Positions 1 to 9,300 of a stretch of DNA of 64,000 bases are shown here, piece after piece. Source of the stretch: Pyrinomonadaceae bacterium (GTDB taxonomy: Bacteria; Acidobacteriota; Blastocatellia; Pyrinomonadales; Pyrinomonadaceae); NCBI GenBank assembly GCA_021463165.1, contig JAJTWY010000012.1, positions 1 to 64,000 of the forward strand, written 5' to 3'. Position 1 is the stretch's first letter. Every line of letters starts with the position of its first letter. The notes beneath the pieces were generated by a model. It worked only from the letters and a program-made list of their open reading frames with translations, ran no database searches and had not been told where the DNA came from. The translations under genes were made by a program, and so were the position numbers.

Positions 1-1
1 G

Positions 2-841
2 AGAGACCCGTCGACGAATACCTTCGGCGACGGCGATCTCAATGTTGCCGACGTTGCTGTCGCCAGGCTCTATGCCCTCGGGCTGCTGCCTCCGACACCG
101 GCAGCCGGGCCGACCACCTTCGTTGTCAGCTCTGCAGATCCGGTGGATGCGATCCAGGCGGGCGCCAGAACGATCAGGGTGCAGAACACACTCGCCGCTG
201 CAGGGCAAGCCATTACTGTGCCGATACTGATCGACGCGGAGGGCAACGAGTCATCGGCCAGTTTTACGGTCAACTTCAACCCTGCGGTGTTGACTTATGT
301 TGGCAGCTCGGTAGGTGCCGATGCTCCGGGAGGTTCGAACTTAGCATTCAATACGACCGAGGTGGCCCAGGGCCGCCTCGGAATGCTTATCGATGCGGTA
401 AACACTTACGCACCCGGCACTATGCGAATGATCTCGTTAAACTTTGCGGTGAATTCGAATGCACTGGACGGGACCTACCCGATCACGTTCTCCGGCAACC
501 CTGTGCCTCAAAGCGTCTCGAGTTCGACCGGAGCGCTCCTTCCCACCGCGTATCAGGCCGGGAATCTGATCCTGGAATCTCAGACGCTCACCTTCACGGT
601 TTCGGGACGTGTGCTGACACCTGAGGGACAAGGCGTGAGGAATGCTCCCGTTCGGCTTATCGCCGGCGATGGGAGCGTTCGGACGGTGACCACCAGCTCG
701 TTCGGGATCTACACCTTCGAAAATGTTCCCCGGGATCAATCATATACGATCACGGTAGCTTCAAAGCGATACCGATTTGCTCCACGGGTCGTCGTCGTCT
801 CGGGAAACCTTACGAATATTGATATGTTCGGGCTGCAGTAA
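2..841 (+). CDS. Secreted dockerin/cohesin-like protein, 5' end cut by the window
   Basis: The reading frame is open to the left edge, so only the last 279 residues are visible. The first ~26 read like a type I dockerin calcium loop (GDGDLNVADV followed by a helix ending YALGLLPP). A Thr/Pro linker follows, then a cohesin-like beta domain (ITVPILIDAEGN, later FNPAVLTYVG). The last ~80 residues are a carboxypeptidase-regulatory-like beta sandwich starting VSGRVLTPEG and ending with a VASKRYRFAP motif. This C-terminal cassette recurs in the proteins at 1079 and 39982. The family is probably exported and surface- or matrix-associated; ligand and function are unknown. A strong hairpin without a T-tract follows the stop. 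Confidence 0.75.
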   Translation, partial: RDPSTNTFGDGDLNVADVAVARLYALGLLPPTPAAGPTTFVVSSADPVDAIQAGARTIRVQNTLAAAGQAITVPILIDAEGNESSASFTVNFNPAVLTYVGSSVGADAPGGSNLAFNTTEVAQGRLGMLIDAVNTYAPGTMRMISLNFAVNSNALDGTYPITFSGNPVPQSVSSSTGALLPTAYQAGNLILESQTLTFTVSGRVLTPEGQGVRNAPVRLIAGDGSVRTVTTSSFGIYTFENVPRDQSYTITVASKRYRFAPRVVVVSGNLTNIDMFGLQ

Positions 842-852
842 AAGGGCCGGAA

Positions 853-884
853 GGACAGCGTGCGGCGCCCTCTGCACGCTGTCC
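853..884 (+). terminator. Hairpin after the first gene
   Basis: Arms 853-863 and 874-884 form a perfect 11-bp stem with a 10-nt loop, starting 11 nt after the stop codon. No T-run follows, so it may be a factor-dependent terminator or a 3' stabilising hairpin. Confidence 0.45.
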
Positions 885-903
885 AGAGTTATGATCAAAA
901 TCG

Positions 904-932
904 TTGACATTGTGGGGTAGTTGCTTTACAAT
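904..932 (+). promoter_or_regulatory. Sigma70-type promoter for the cohesin-like gene at 1079
   Basis: TTGACA (904-909), a 17-nt spacer and TACAAT (927-932) make a near-consensus promoter. Transcription would start near 939, giving a leader of about 140 nt before the ATG at 1079. The paralogue at 39982 has a very similar arrangement. Confidence 0.6.
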
Positions 933-1078
933 CAGATTTCTCTTATAGTGAATTTGATCATACTTTAAGAGCCTGATTCTGCAATCACTGCCCCGTCGTA
1001 GCGATTCGATTTTGACCTGCTTGGTCAGCTTCGATCTGTGACGGTACAATTTTTCTTAGAGGAGCATAGTAGATAACC

Positions 1079-1885
1079 ATGAGTAAGTACGCCGTTTCTT
1101 TTTTTGCATTTGGTCGAAAGACTTTTTTTGTCCTTGGTGCGGTGTTATTGGTAGCAGCTTCAGGGTTTGTAGCTGATTCTGTAAATGCACAGACCGGCAC
1201 TCCCCGAACTGTTCGGATGACCAGCGGCGGCGGAAACCCGGGCGGGACCGTGGCATTGCGGGTCGAATTGGATGCCCAGGGTAATGAGACCTCCTTGGTC
1301 TTTAGTTTTGGCCGTAACCAGGCTGTTCTTACCAACCCCGTCATAACCCTCGGGAACGGCGTTCCGGCTGGAACCGGATTGACGCTTAACGAATCACAGG
1401 CGGCGCAGGGTCTGATCGGCGTGATCGTCGATACTCCAACTTCGGCCCCTTACACGGCGGGCACCAAAACCGTTCTTAATATCACATTTACGATCGCGGC
1501 TAATGCTGCCACCGGCAACTATCCGGTCGTATTTGGCAATGTTCCTACCCCGTCAAGCCTTGGAAACACCTCGAACGGCCTGATCCCGATCAACTTCGTC
1601 AACGGCAACGTGCAGGTCGGCTCGACCGCCGCGGGCGTGGATGTCTCCGGCAGGGTTCTAACACCCGACGGCCGCGGAATCAGAAATGCCAAAGTGATCG
1701 TTACGGACGCAGCCGGGAACAAGCGGGTGGCAACGACCGGCTCATTTGGTTTCTATAGGTTTGCGGACATCGAATCGGGCCAGGCCTACACGATCAGTGT
1801 TGCATCGAAGCAGTATCGCTTCACACCGCGAGTGATCAATCTGGTTGACAGTCTTGTCGATTTCGACTTCGTCGGCCAGCAGTAG
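1079..1885 (+). CDS. Secreted cohesin-like protein with C-terminal carboxypeptidase-regulatory-like domain
   Basis: This is a 268-residue paralogue of the neighbour on its left. Residues 1-38 are a signal peptide (basic start, long hydrophobic stretch, NAQ before the mature end). Residues ~42-180 form a cohesin-like beta domain (GGTVALRVELDAQGNE, later TVLNITFTI). Residues 189-268 are the shared cassette (VSGRVLTPDG, TTGSFGFYRF, VASKQYRFTP, ending DFVGQQ). It has no dockerin-like part. The AGAGGAG-like sequence before the ATG supports the start. The gene has its own promoter and terminator and so is monocistronic. The role is unknown; cohesin folds elsewhere hold extracellular partners together. 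Confidence 0.8.
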   Translation: MSKYAVSFFAFGRKTFFVLGAVLLVAASGFVADSVNAQTGTPRTVRMTSGGGNPGGTVALRVELDAQGNETSLVFSFGRNQAVLTNPVITLGNGVPAGTGLTLNESQAAQGLIGVIVDTPTSAPYTAGTKTVLNITFTIAANAATGNYPVVFGNVPTPSSLGNTSNGLIPINFVNGNVQVGSTAAGVDVSGRVLTPDGRGIRNAKVIVTDAAGNKRVATTGSFGFYRFADIESGQAYTISVASKQYRFTPRVINLVDSLVDFDFVGQQ

Positions 1886-1909
1886 GTAAATTATTCAAGC
1901 AAAACGACC

Positions 1910-1950
1910 AAGGGTAAGGACCTCTACGGCCCTTACCCTTTTCTTTGTTT
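1910..1950 (+). terminator. Rho-independent terminator
   Basis: Arms 1910-1919 and 1931-1940 pair perfectly over 10 bp around an 11-nt loop and are followed by a T-rich tract to 1950. It lies 25 nt after the stop of the cohesin-like gene and faces the convergent acyltransferase gene. Confidence 0.85.
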
Positions 1951-1970
1951 GGAAAGGTTGCACAGCCGCT

Positions 1971-2735
1971 CTAGACGACGGGAATAAACCTCTCGCAGAC
2001 AACTTCATGAACCCGCCTTGCCAGCACCTTTCTGTCTTCGTTAACGACCCTCTCATCGCTGAAGTTCAGGATCGCGGTATACTCCCTGGCCTGGAGCAAT
2101 CGCCACAGGTGGGCGATGAATCCTATGTCCTCCCACCAGCATACGGCGTAGCTCGCCGGCATTTCGCCCGCCGGCGTTCGGTAGGATATCGCTGCACATG
2201 ACACAGGTATCGCCGCTCGGGCCGCAAATTCAAGGAATGATGAATTGAATGGAAGCACCCGTTCGCCCTTCGTGCTGGTCCCTTCGGGAAACACGACCAC
2301 GCCCTCTCCTGCGTCGAGCCGCTCGGTTATCATTTTCCCCGCGCGCGGAATATCCCTTCGGTTTGTTCGATCAATGAAGATGGTTCCCATGTCGCGGCAG
2401 ATCCGCCCTGCAAGAAACCAGCCGAGGATCTCAGACTTTGCCACAAAGATACCTTTCACTGCGTAACGGAGAGCAGCAATGTCCGTATAGCTGAGATGAT
2501 TGGCGACCAGAAAGAAGGGTGGCTTTGGCGGTTCTCCGATAGTCTCGACGCGCATGTTTGAGATGCGGACAAAACTCGATGTCCAGGCCCCGAAGATCAC
2601 CTGTCGCCAATAGATCTTGTTCGGAATAAACGGATGCAGCAAAAACCAGATACCATATAGGCCGATGGTCGATATCGCGAACAGAGCCAATCGTATCGCC
2701 GCACGAACCTTCCTCATCGCCTCTACTCCTTTCAC
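1971..2735 (-). CDS. plsC: Lysophospholipid acyltransferase (PlsC family)
   Basis: This 254-residue protein has the diagnostic acyltransferase motifs: NH(X4)D at residues 79-85 (NHLSYTD) and FPEGT at 149-153. The N-terminal ~45 residues include a hydrophobic membrane segment. PlsC-type enzymes transfer an acyl chain to lysophosphatidic acid or a related lysolipid at the inner membrane. The family is broad, so acylation of another lipid, such as an aminolipid, is possible. The gene starts 3 nt after the stop of the TonB-C gene on the same strand and is probably co-transcribed with it and the HD gene upstream. Confidence 0.85.
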   Translation of the reverse strand: MKGVEAMRKVRAAIRLALFAISTIGLYGIWFLLHPFIPNKIYWRQVIFGAWTSSFVRISNMRVETIGEPPKPPFFLVANHLSYTDIAALRYAVKGIFVAKSEILGWFLAGRICRDMGTIFIDRTNRRDIPRAGKMITERLDAGEGVVVFPEGTSTKGERVLPFNSSFLEFAARAAIPVSCAAISYRTPAGEMPASYAVCWWEDIGFIAHLWRLLQAREYTAILNFSDERVVNEDRKVLARRVHEVVCERFIPVV

Positions 2736-2738
2736 GCC

Positions 2739-3647
2739 CTACCTGCTCGTTCCTCCGATCTTTTTGAAATTATAGCGAACGAGGAATTTCATGGCGATGG
2801 GCTTGCCGTTTCGCTGAGCAGGACGCCAGTTCATCGAGCGGATGTTGGTCTCGACCGATTCATCGAGGCCAAACCCGGCCCAACGAACCGTCTCAGTCCT
2901 GACGATCTTGCCCGTTTCATCAAGGAAAACCATCACATCGACGGTCGCTGCGATGCCATAGAGGGCCGCCATTGTGGTGTATTCGGGCCGCAGCCTGCGA
3001 TATGGAACAGGCGTCTGGATCCCAGTTTCGCCCTGTTCGTCCGGTGCCTCTTCAAATCGAGGCGGATCGGGTTCGGTGACCTCCATTTTCAAGGCTACAT
3101 CGATCGTTGATGCAAGATCGGCACTTATCTTCGAGATCGACCGCAGGAGAAGGTCTGCTGCAATGCCGGGCTGAGGTGCCTCAAAACTGTGCAGTTTCCA
3201 GTAGATAAGCCGTCCCGTACGCGAGCTCACACCGCATATAACGGCATAGGCTTCAAAATAATCTGGTCTTCCGGATGCGCTTCGTCTCTGTATAGCCGAA
3301 CCGACGATCAGGAATGCGTTCGACCCGGTCACAGCCCCGATACGTGTCCCCTCCTCGAGCGTCATATTGAGTGGGTTCGCCGGAGGTGCCGATGAATAGG
3401 CCGCCTTTGCGAGCGAGAGATCCAGCACCTTCGTCCTGGAACCCAATGCCTCACCCAATCGCTCCGCAACATCGTTAGCAAACTTGTCGCTCTCGATAGC
3501 AAGGATCGCAACGGTCTGGGCGTTGACCGCTTCGGTCGCGGTCAACAAAATACACAAGCTCAGCAATGGAAAAAGCAAGAGAGCGCGGCGCGGCGGGGAC
3601 AAGGTAATAGACCTAGTGGAAAGCGGATCTTTGGCCGTATTTCGCAA
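2739..3647 (-). CDS. Exported protein with TonB C-terminal domain
   Basis: The best start is a TTG at 3647, with GGAGG (3657-3661) 9 nt upstream, giving 302 residues. A longer ATG reading from 3707 would overlap the upstream HD gene by 55 nt. From the TTG the N-terminus is a clean signal peptide or anchor (basic, then LLLFPLLSLCILL, then VNAQ). The middle (~40-190) is unrecognised; it resembles lipoprotein-like modules that sense or hold other factors. The last ~90 residues are a TonB-C domain (YGIAATVDVMVFLDETGKIV, later MNWRPAQRNGKPI). In Acidobacteria such domains often occur without a proline-rich spanning region, so energy transduction to the receptor at 6349 is possible but unproven. 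Confidence 0.8.
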   Translation of the reverse strand: MRNTAKDPLSTRSITLSPPRRALLLFPLLSLCILLTATEAVNAQTVAILAIESDKFANDVAERLGEALGSRTKVLDLSLAKAAYSSAPPANPLNMTLEEGTRIGAVTGSNAFLIVGSAIQRRSASGRPDYFEAYAVICGVSSRTGRLIYWKLHSFEAPQPGIAADLLLRSISKISADLASTIDVALKMEVTEPDPPRFEEAPDEQGETGIQTPVPYRRLRPEYTTMAALYGIAATVDVMVFLDETGKIVRTETVRWAGFGLDESVETNIRSMNWRPAQRNGKPIAMKFLVRYNFKKIGGTSR

Positions 3648-3652
3648 TTTTA

Positions 3653-4933
3653 TCAGCCTCCGTGATAGAGCTTCCCGATCTGATCTTTGACTTCCGCCGG
3701 AAAGCATATCCGATGGATCCGATAGCCCTCCTGCAACCCTCTTACCGCAGAACTGACCTCAGATATTTCGCGGATCTTGGGCCGCGAAAAGCCCGATTCC
3801 ACGTAGATCATCTTACCGCCTTCATCGGAGCTTTTTGCGTAGAACGAATAGGGAGCGTTGGTTGCCTTGTCTTCGACAAAATAATAGTCAGGGTCGAATC
3901 CGGCCGCCGCAACGATGCCTCGGGAGCTAGACACAAACTGGGAGCGCTCCGCCTCAGGCATATCCAGGTCGATCGCCTTGAAGAGCCTGCGATCCAGAAA
4001 TCTACCGGCAAGGTCGGCGAGGATCCTGTCCCCGGAGTGCTGCCAACGCTTGATACTGAAGATAACGTCGGTGTCGTCGAGCTCAAGATGCTGTTCAAGA
4101 GTTAGCGGCTCGCCGTCGAGTATGCGATCCATCGGCGTATCGCTTGCGCGCCAGACATCGGGCCCTTGCGATAGGTAAAGAGCACGGGCGAAGAGAACCC
4201 GCAGGATAGCCTCGGCGGATCGGAGCGTTCGGTGAAAATAGACCTGCCGATACATGTAATAGCGGGCCTGAAGGTAGTCTTCGACCGCGTAAGTGCCCGG
4301 AGCCGAGACATACAAATGGTCGCCGTCTTCGTTGATCTCGATCGACTTTATTATCCATTCAAGATCGAAGATCCCGTATTTGGCGCCTGTCATCAGGCTG
4401 TCGCGAAGCAGATAGTCCATCCGGTCAACGTCGAGCTGGGACGAGACCAACTGGGCGAGGGCCCGACGGCCAAAATTCCCGCGAATGATCGCGGCAACAT
4501 CATCCGCTAGGCCGTCCGAGTACTCTCGCAGCAGCTTGCCGACCGATGTCTTGCTGCTGAGAACCGCTTCGACGGTGAAGTCCTCGTGATGAAACCCGAG
4601 GATCGATTCGATCACGTGAGAAAACGGCCCATGCCCGATATCGTGAAGCAGGGCAGCGATCCTGACTGCCGTCTGGTCGCGTTCGGAGATCTCATAACCC
4701 AGGCGAAGCTTGGCGATCATTCTGGTTGCCAGGTGAAACGCCCCGAGGGAATGGGTAAATCTCGAGTGCTCAGCCGCTTGATAGGCGAAGTAGGCCAGCC
4801 CCAATTGCCGTATGCGTCGAAGCCTTTGGAACTCGGGTGTATCGACCAGCGCCACCGTAAGGCGCCCCTCCGGCGAATCAGTATTTACGCGGATGATGTT
4901 GTGAACCGAGTCGCGATATATTCGTTCTGCCAC
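3653..4933 (-). CDS. HD-domain phosphohydrolase (dGTPase/SAMHD1-like)
   Basis: This 426-residue cytoplasmic protein carries a full HD metal site: EHSRFTHS (residues 55-62), HD at 97-98 within LLHDIGHGPFSH, and DVDRMDY at 168-174. This spacing matches the dNTP triphosphohydrolase/YdhJ group rather than HD-GYP signalling enzymes. Members hydrolyse deoxynucleoside triphosphates or related nucleotides. The substrate cannot be read from sequence. It is the first gene of a three-gene minus-strand unit (HD, TonB-C, plsC). Confidence 0.85.
   Translation of the reverse strand: MAERIYRDSVHNIIRVNTDSPEGRLTVALVDTPEFQRLRRIRQLGLAYFAYQAAEHSRFTHSLGAFHLATRMIAKLRLGYEISERDQTAVRIAALLHDIGHGPFSHVIESILGFHHEDFTVEAVLSSKTSVGKLLREYSDGLADDVAAIIRGNFGRRALAQLVSSQLDVDRMDYLLRDSLMTGAKYGIFDLEWIIKSIEINEDGDHLYVSAPGTYAVEDYLQARYYMYRQVYFHRTLRSAEAILRVLFARALYLSQGPDVWRASDTPMDRILDGEPLTLEQHLELDDTDVIFSIKRWQHSGDRILADLAGRFLDRRLFKAIDLDMPEAERSQFVSSSRGIVAAAGFDPDYYFVEDKATNAPYSFYAKSSDEGGKMIYVESGFSRPKIREISEVSSAVRGLQEGYRIHRICFPAEVKDQIGKLYHGG
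3657..3661 (-). promoter_or_regulatory. Shine-Dalgarno that fixes a TTG start
   Basis: GGAGG on the minus strand lies inside the last codons of the HD phosphohydrolase gene, 9 nt before the TTG at 3647. Only 5 nt separate that gene's stop from the TTG, which suggests translational coupling. Confidence 0.65.
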
Positions 4934-4963
4934 GATGCCCTTAGCGTCCAGCCAATGAAATTC

Positions 4964-4993
4964 TTGTGATTTTCGAACTATCGTGAGTATAAT
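4964..4993 (+). promoter_or_regulatory. Promoter for the TPR protein gene
   Basis: TTGTGA (4964-4969), an 18-nt spacer and a perfect TATAAT (4988-4993). Transcription would start near 5000, about 45 nt before the ATG at 5045, which is preceded by GGAGG. Confidence 0.5.
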
Positions 4994-5044
4994 CTATGAA
5001 CCACACGTAAATCGACGGCGGGACTGCAAGGGGTTGGAGGTTTT

Positions 5045-6022
5045 ATGAAAAGAGCAGTATTTTTTTCGCTTGTCATTCTAGGCGTTCTTTCTGTCGGAGC
5101 TTTGAGTGCAAATGCTCAGAACAGGATCAACGGCTTTGTGTTCGACGAAGCTCGGCGGCCTGTTTCTCAGCTCTATGTTGAGCTTCTCGACGAAGGATAT
5201 TCCTCCCTGGCCAGGACCCAGACGAACGGCATCGGCCTGTATAATTTTACGGGGTTGACAGCCGGCCAGTACACGGTTCGGGTTCTTGTTGGCGGTACGA
5301 ATTTCATCCAGCAATCGATCTCGGTATCGTTTTCGAATATACCCGGCGCGCGTGTTGGGTCTGAACAGGTCGATTTCTATCTTCGAGTGCAGAAGCAGGC
5401 CGGTAATACGACTTCAGGGGCTCCGGGTGTCGTTTTTGCACAGGAGGTTCCGGCCGCCGCTAAAAATCTCTATGAAGGTGGTGTTGCCGACCTCCAGAAT
5501 AAGCGGGAAGAAGGGCTGACGAAGATCAAGGAAGCTATTGAGATGTTTCCGAGCTACTTCGTTGCCCTTGACCGGCTCGGCAATGAGTATCTGCTCCGCG
5601 GGCATTATCAGGCGGCGTTCGTTCTTTTCAAAAGCGCGATCGCAGTCAATCCGAAGAGTTTTTCCAGCACGTTCGGACTTGGGCTCTCTGAATTCAAGCT
5701 ATCGCAGCCCGCGATGGCCGTGAAAAGCCTCTCGACCGCCGTCGAATTGGATAACAGTTCGATCAATGGCCATCTGTGGCTTGGCATCGCTCTTCACGGA
5801 GTTAAGAAGTATGACCAGGCGGTGACCTCCTTAAAGAAAGCCAATAGCCTCTCCGAGGGCTCGGCGGCCGATGTCCACTGGCAACTGGCCAGGGTCTACA
5901 AAGACCAGGGGAAATTCGGAATGGCGGCGGACGAATTGGAGCTGTTTCTTAAATGCCGGCCCGATGCTCAGAATGTCTCCGAGATCAGGAACACCATCAC
6001 TTCCTTGAGGAAGAAAAGCTGA
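5045..6022 (+). CDS. Secreted carboxypeptidase-regulatory-like and TPR protein
   Basis: The product is 325 residues. Residues 1-25 are a signal peptide ending SANAQ. Residues ~27-115 form a carboxypeptidase-regulatory-like beta sandwich (INGFVFDEARRPVSQLYVEL, later AGQYTVRVLVGG). Residues ~150-320 hold four to five TPR units (for example ALDRLGNEYLLRGHYQAAFV, HLWLGIALHGVKKYDQAVTS, WQLARVYKDQGKFGMAADEL). It is likely a periplasmic scaffold. It lies 326 nt upstream of the Oar-like receptor, whose N-terminal domain is of the same kind, so a shared envelope role is plausible. It has its own promoter and a GGAGG ribosome binding site. Confidence 0.8.
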   Translation: MKRAVFFSLVILGVLSVGALSANAQNRINGFVFDEARRPVSQLYVELLDEGYSSLARTQTNGIGLYNFTGLTAGQYTVRVLVGGTNFIQQSISVSFSNIPGARVGSEQVDFYLRVQKQAGNTTSGAPGVVFAQEVPAAAKNLYEGGVADLQNKREEGLTKIKEAIEMFPSYFVALDRLGNEYLLRGHYQAAFVLFKSAIAVNPKSFSSTFGLGLSEFKLSQPAMAVKSLSTAVELDNSSINGHLWLGIALHGVKKYDQAVTSLKKANSLSEGSAADVHWQLARVYKDQGKFGMAADELELFLKCRPDAQNVSEIRNTITSLRKKS

Positions 6023-6348
6023 ATGGCGGAGCTGCCGATTCCCCGTTCGTTCAAACTGTTGAATTTTATATGAAATTTTGAATTTATCAGGTGTTTCTTA
6101 CACCTGCGAATTGGTCTGTCCTCTCCGTAAAAATCGCTTAAACCCAGCCTTTAAGCCTGTTTCGTAACTATCCTGAATAACATATAAAAGAGTGGCTCGA
6201 TTTTTGCTACTAGATAATCCCGTTGCATCACCGGGAATCTCTTGCTTTTGGCGGAATTCCTCGCGACTTAGAGAATTGACATTCCGGGTCCGCCTTTTGG
6301 GCAAGGTTCCCGGAAGTTTTTGTGATTAATAACAGGAGTTAGTAAATT
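6023..6348. other. Intergenic region upstream of the receptor gene
   Basis: I see no gene in these 326 nt. There is a short hairpin (7-bp arms 6088-6094 and 6100-6106) without a T-tract, and a TTGACA at 6276 that lacks a matching -10 at normal spacing. AGGAG about 10 nt before 6349 is the receptor ribosome binding site. The receptor promoter is probably here but I cannot place it. Confidence 0.4.
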
Positions 6349-9300
6349 ATGAACTACATCATCAGATCAACGGTCTCGATGTTCGCTCTGATCCTCTGCT
6401 TTAGCATCGCTGCTATGGCGCAGGAGCTGACCGGCACGATCGAAGGTACGGTGACCGACCCTAACGGAGCAGTTGTTCCGGGTGTCGAGTTGACCATTAC
6501 CAGTCGTGCGACGGCGGGCTTCAGACGAACCGCGACCACGGATCAGAATGGCTTCTACCGCGTTCAGCAGGTGCCGCCGGGTAACTACACCGTTGCGACA
6601 ACCGCTGCTTCGGGCTTCGGTTCCGCGACGAACAACAATGTTCTCGTGGTCCTTGGAAGATCGACCCCGGTTAACTTCACGCTCGCCGCAGGCGGCCAGA
6701 GTGTGACGGTCGACGTTGCGGCGGATGCCTTGGCGATCGATACGACCGGTACGAAGATCCAAACAAACATCACCCAGAAGACCGCTGAACTTCTGCCGAA
6801 GGGCACGAACTTCACCAGCCTTCTCCAGATCGCACCCGCCGTCCGTGTGGAACCCCGCGGCGGTGGTTTCCAGATCGACGGTGCATCTGGTTCGGAAAAC
6901 ACGTTCGTCATCGACGGCCAGGAAGTATCGAATTTCCGTACGGGTACGCTGAACACGAACAACAACGTTCCTTTCCAGTTCGTCCAGGAAGTTCAGGTCA
7001 AATCATCGGGCTTTGAGGCCGAGTTTGGTGGAGCTACCGGCGGCGTTATCAACGTTGTGACGCGCGGCGGCGGCAACGAATTCCGCGGCGAAGGGGGCAT
7101 CGAGTTCAGCACCGCGCGTCTCAACGGCAACCCGCGTCCGTTCCTCAACCTGACGACCTTCCGGTCGGCCGGCGCGACGACGAACACGGTTCTTCCGGAA
7201 TATATCCCTGTCGATAAAGACAGCGGAACCAACTTCTATCCGTTCTTCAGCCTTGGTGGGCCGATCATGAAGGACAAACTGTGGTTCTTTGCGAGCTACG
7301 CACCGCAGTTCATCAACTTCCAGCGCACTGTCAACCTTTACGGAACCGGCGTGGCTGATCGCGATCCGGCAACGAGGCAGTTCGTCAGCTCGAATCGATA
7401 TCAGTACGAGCAGAAGAATGAATATGCGTTTGGCCGTCTCGATTGGCAGGCTCATTCGCGTCTTCGCTTTAATGCAAGCTATCTCTGGAACCCGATCGAC
7501 GTCCTTGGCAACCCGCCTGGAACGAGCCCGTTTGGAACGATCCCGGCGTTGACCTGGCCGGGCCGTGGAGTAGTCACCGGTCCGGATCTTGCAAACTTCC
7601 AGGGTGGCCGCCAGTCGTCAAATAATACGACCGGTTCGTTCACCTGGAACCCTACGGATCATTTGATCGTTACGGGCCGTGCAGGTTACAGCTTCCTTAA
7701 TGAAAAGCTTGGCAACTACGGTATTCCGAGCGTTGCCGGCGGAGCCATCACCCGCTACCTGACCAATGCCTGCGACACGGGCGTCACAGCCCCGGCTGGC
7801 TTCCAGGCCTGCGGTACCCAGAACTTCGGTGCTATCACGCAGACGGTCTTCGACGTTTCGCGACGTCGCACCTACGATCTTGATGCATCGTACCTCGTCA
7901 GCGATTTCGGCGGCCGTCACCAGTTCAAGGGCGGCATGCAGTGGAATGGTATCAGTAACTCGATCCTGAGCACACGTGAAGACGTTATCGTGATGCAGTT
8001 CGGGCCGAGCCGGAGCATTGCGGCCGCAACCGGTCACAGTGATGTTCCGACGAGTGCCGGGATCATCGGTATCGGCTGGATGCAGCGCTTTGGCGCGCAG
8101 GGTTCGGCTGGTTCGGACAACCTGGCATTCTATATCCAGGATTCGTGGCAGCCGGTCAGCCGCTTGACGCTCAACCTCGGCTTCAGGACCGAGCGTGAAC
8201 AGTCGCCCAGCTTTAACGATCTGGGCGATGGTATCACGTTTGACTTTGCCGACAAGATCGCACCGCGTCTCGGCTTTGCACTCGACCTTTTTGGCAATGG
8301 CAAGACAAAGATCTTCGGTAGCTTTGGACGGTTCTTTGACCGCTTCAAGTATGAGTTGCCGCGTGGTTCGTTCGGTGGCAACTTCTACCGCAACGACTAC
8401 TTTGAGATCTTCCCGTCACAGACGTCACAGACCCTCTTTACCCGCTCGACAGTTATCGGCAGCCGACCGGACCCGATCGGCGGAACTTGCCCGATCGCAC
8501 CAGGCGCCGGCTACTTGACTCGCTGCCAGCTCGACTTCCGTATCCCGTCGAACCTTCCGGGTCAGCCGGAATTCGGTGAGGTCGATCCCGACCTCGAAGC
8601 GTTCCGCCAGAGTGAATATACTGTCGGCCTGGAGCATGCCATCGGCAACGATTACCTTCTCCGCGGTCGTTACACCCGTAAGACGGTTGATGTTGCTGTT
8701 GAGGATATCGGTATCCCGGTCCCTGGCGGCGAAGCCTATGTTATCGGTAACCCGGGCCGTGGGCTTGCTAAGGAGATCGCTGATGCGGCGGGCTTCCTCG
8801 CTCTCGAAGCGGTTCGCGATTACGATGCCGTTGAAGTCGGTCTCGAGAAGCGATTCTCGAAGCGTTACTTCTTCAGCGCCAACTACGTATGGAGCAGGCT
8901 CGAAGGCAACTACGCCGGTCTCGCCAGCTCGGATGAGAACGGACGTACGAGCCCGAACGTGAACCGTAACTTTGACCTTCCGTTCATCGGATTCTCGGGT
9001 CAGGGCAAGCCGGACAACGGCGTCCTCCCCACCGACCGTCCGCATGCGTTCAAGATCTACGGTGCCTATGAGATCCCGTTCAGCAAGACGAACACGATGG
9101 AGCTGACTGCATTCCAGTTGGTCGAGAGTGGTACGCCGCTGACGACCCGCTACACCGTTTTCGGAGTTGGTGGTCAGATCCTCAACGGACGTGGTGATAT
9201 GGGCCGCACTCCGTGGTTCTCGCAGACCGATTTTGGTCTCCGCCACAAGTATCGCTTCGGTGCTGATAACCGTTTCACCCTGGTCGGAATGGTTGATATT

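Noticed and set aside
6276-6304. TTGACA upstream of the receptor as a promoter
   Set aside because: No acceptable -10 hexamer lies 16-18 nt downstream.
8425-9246. A 273-codon frame opposite the TonB-dependent receptor
   Set aside because: It lies inside the barrel-coding region on the other strand, with no ribosome binding site or recognisable domain.
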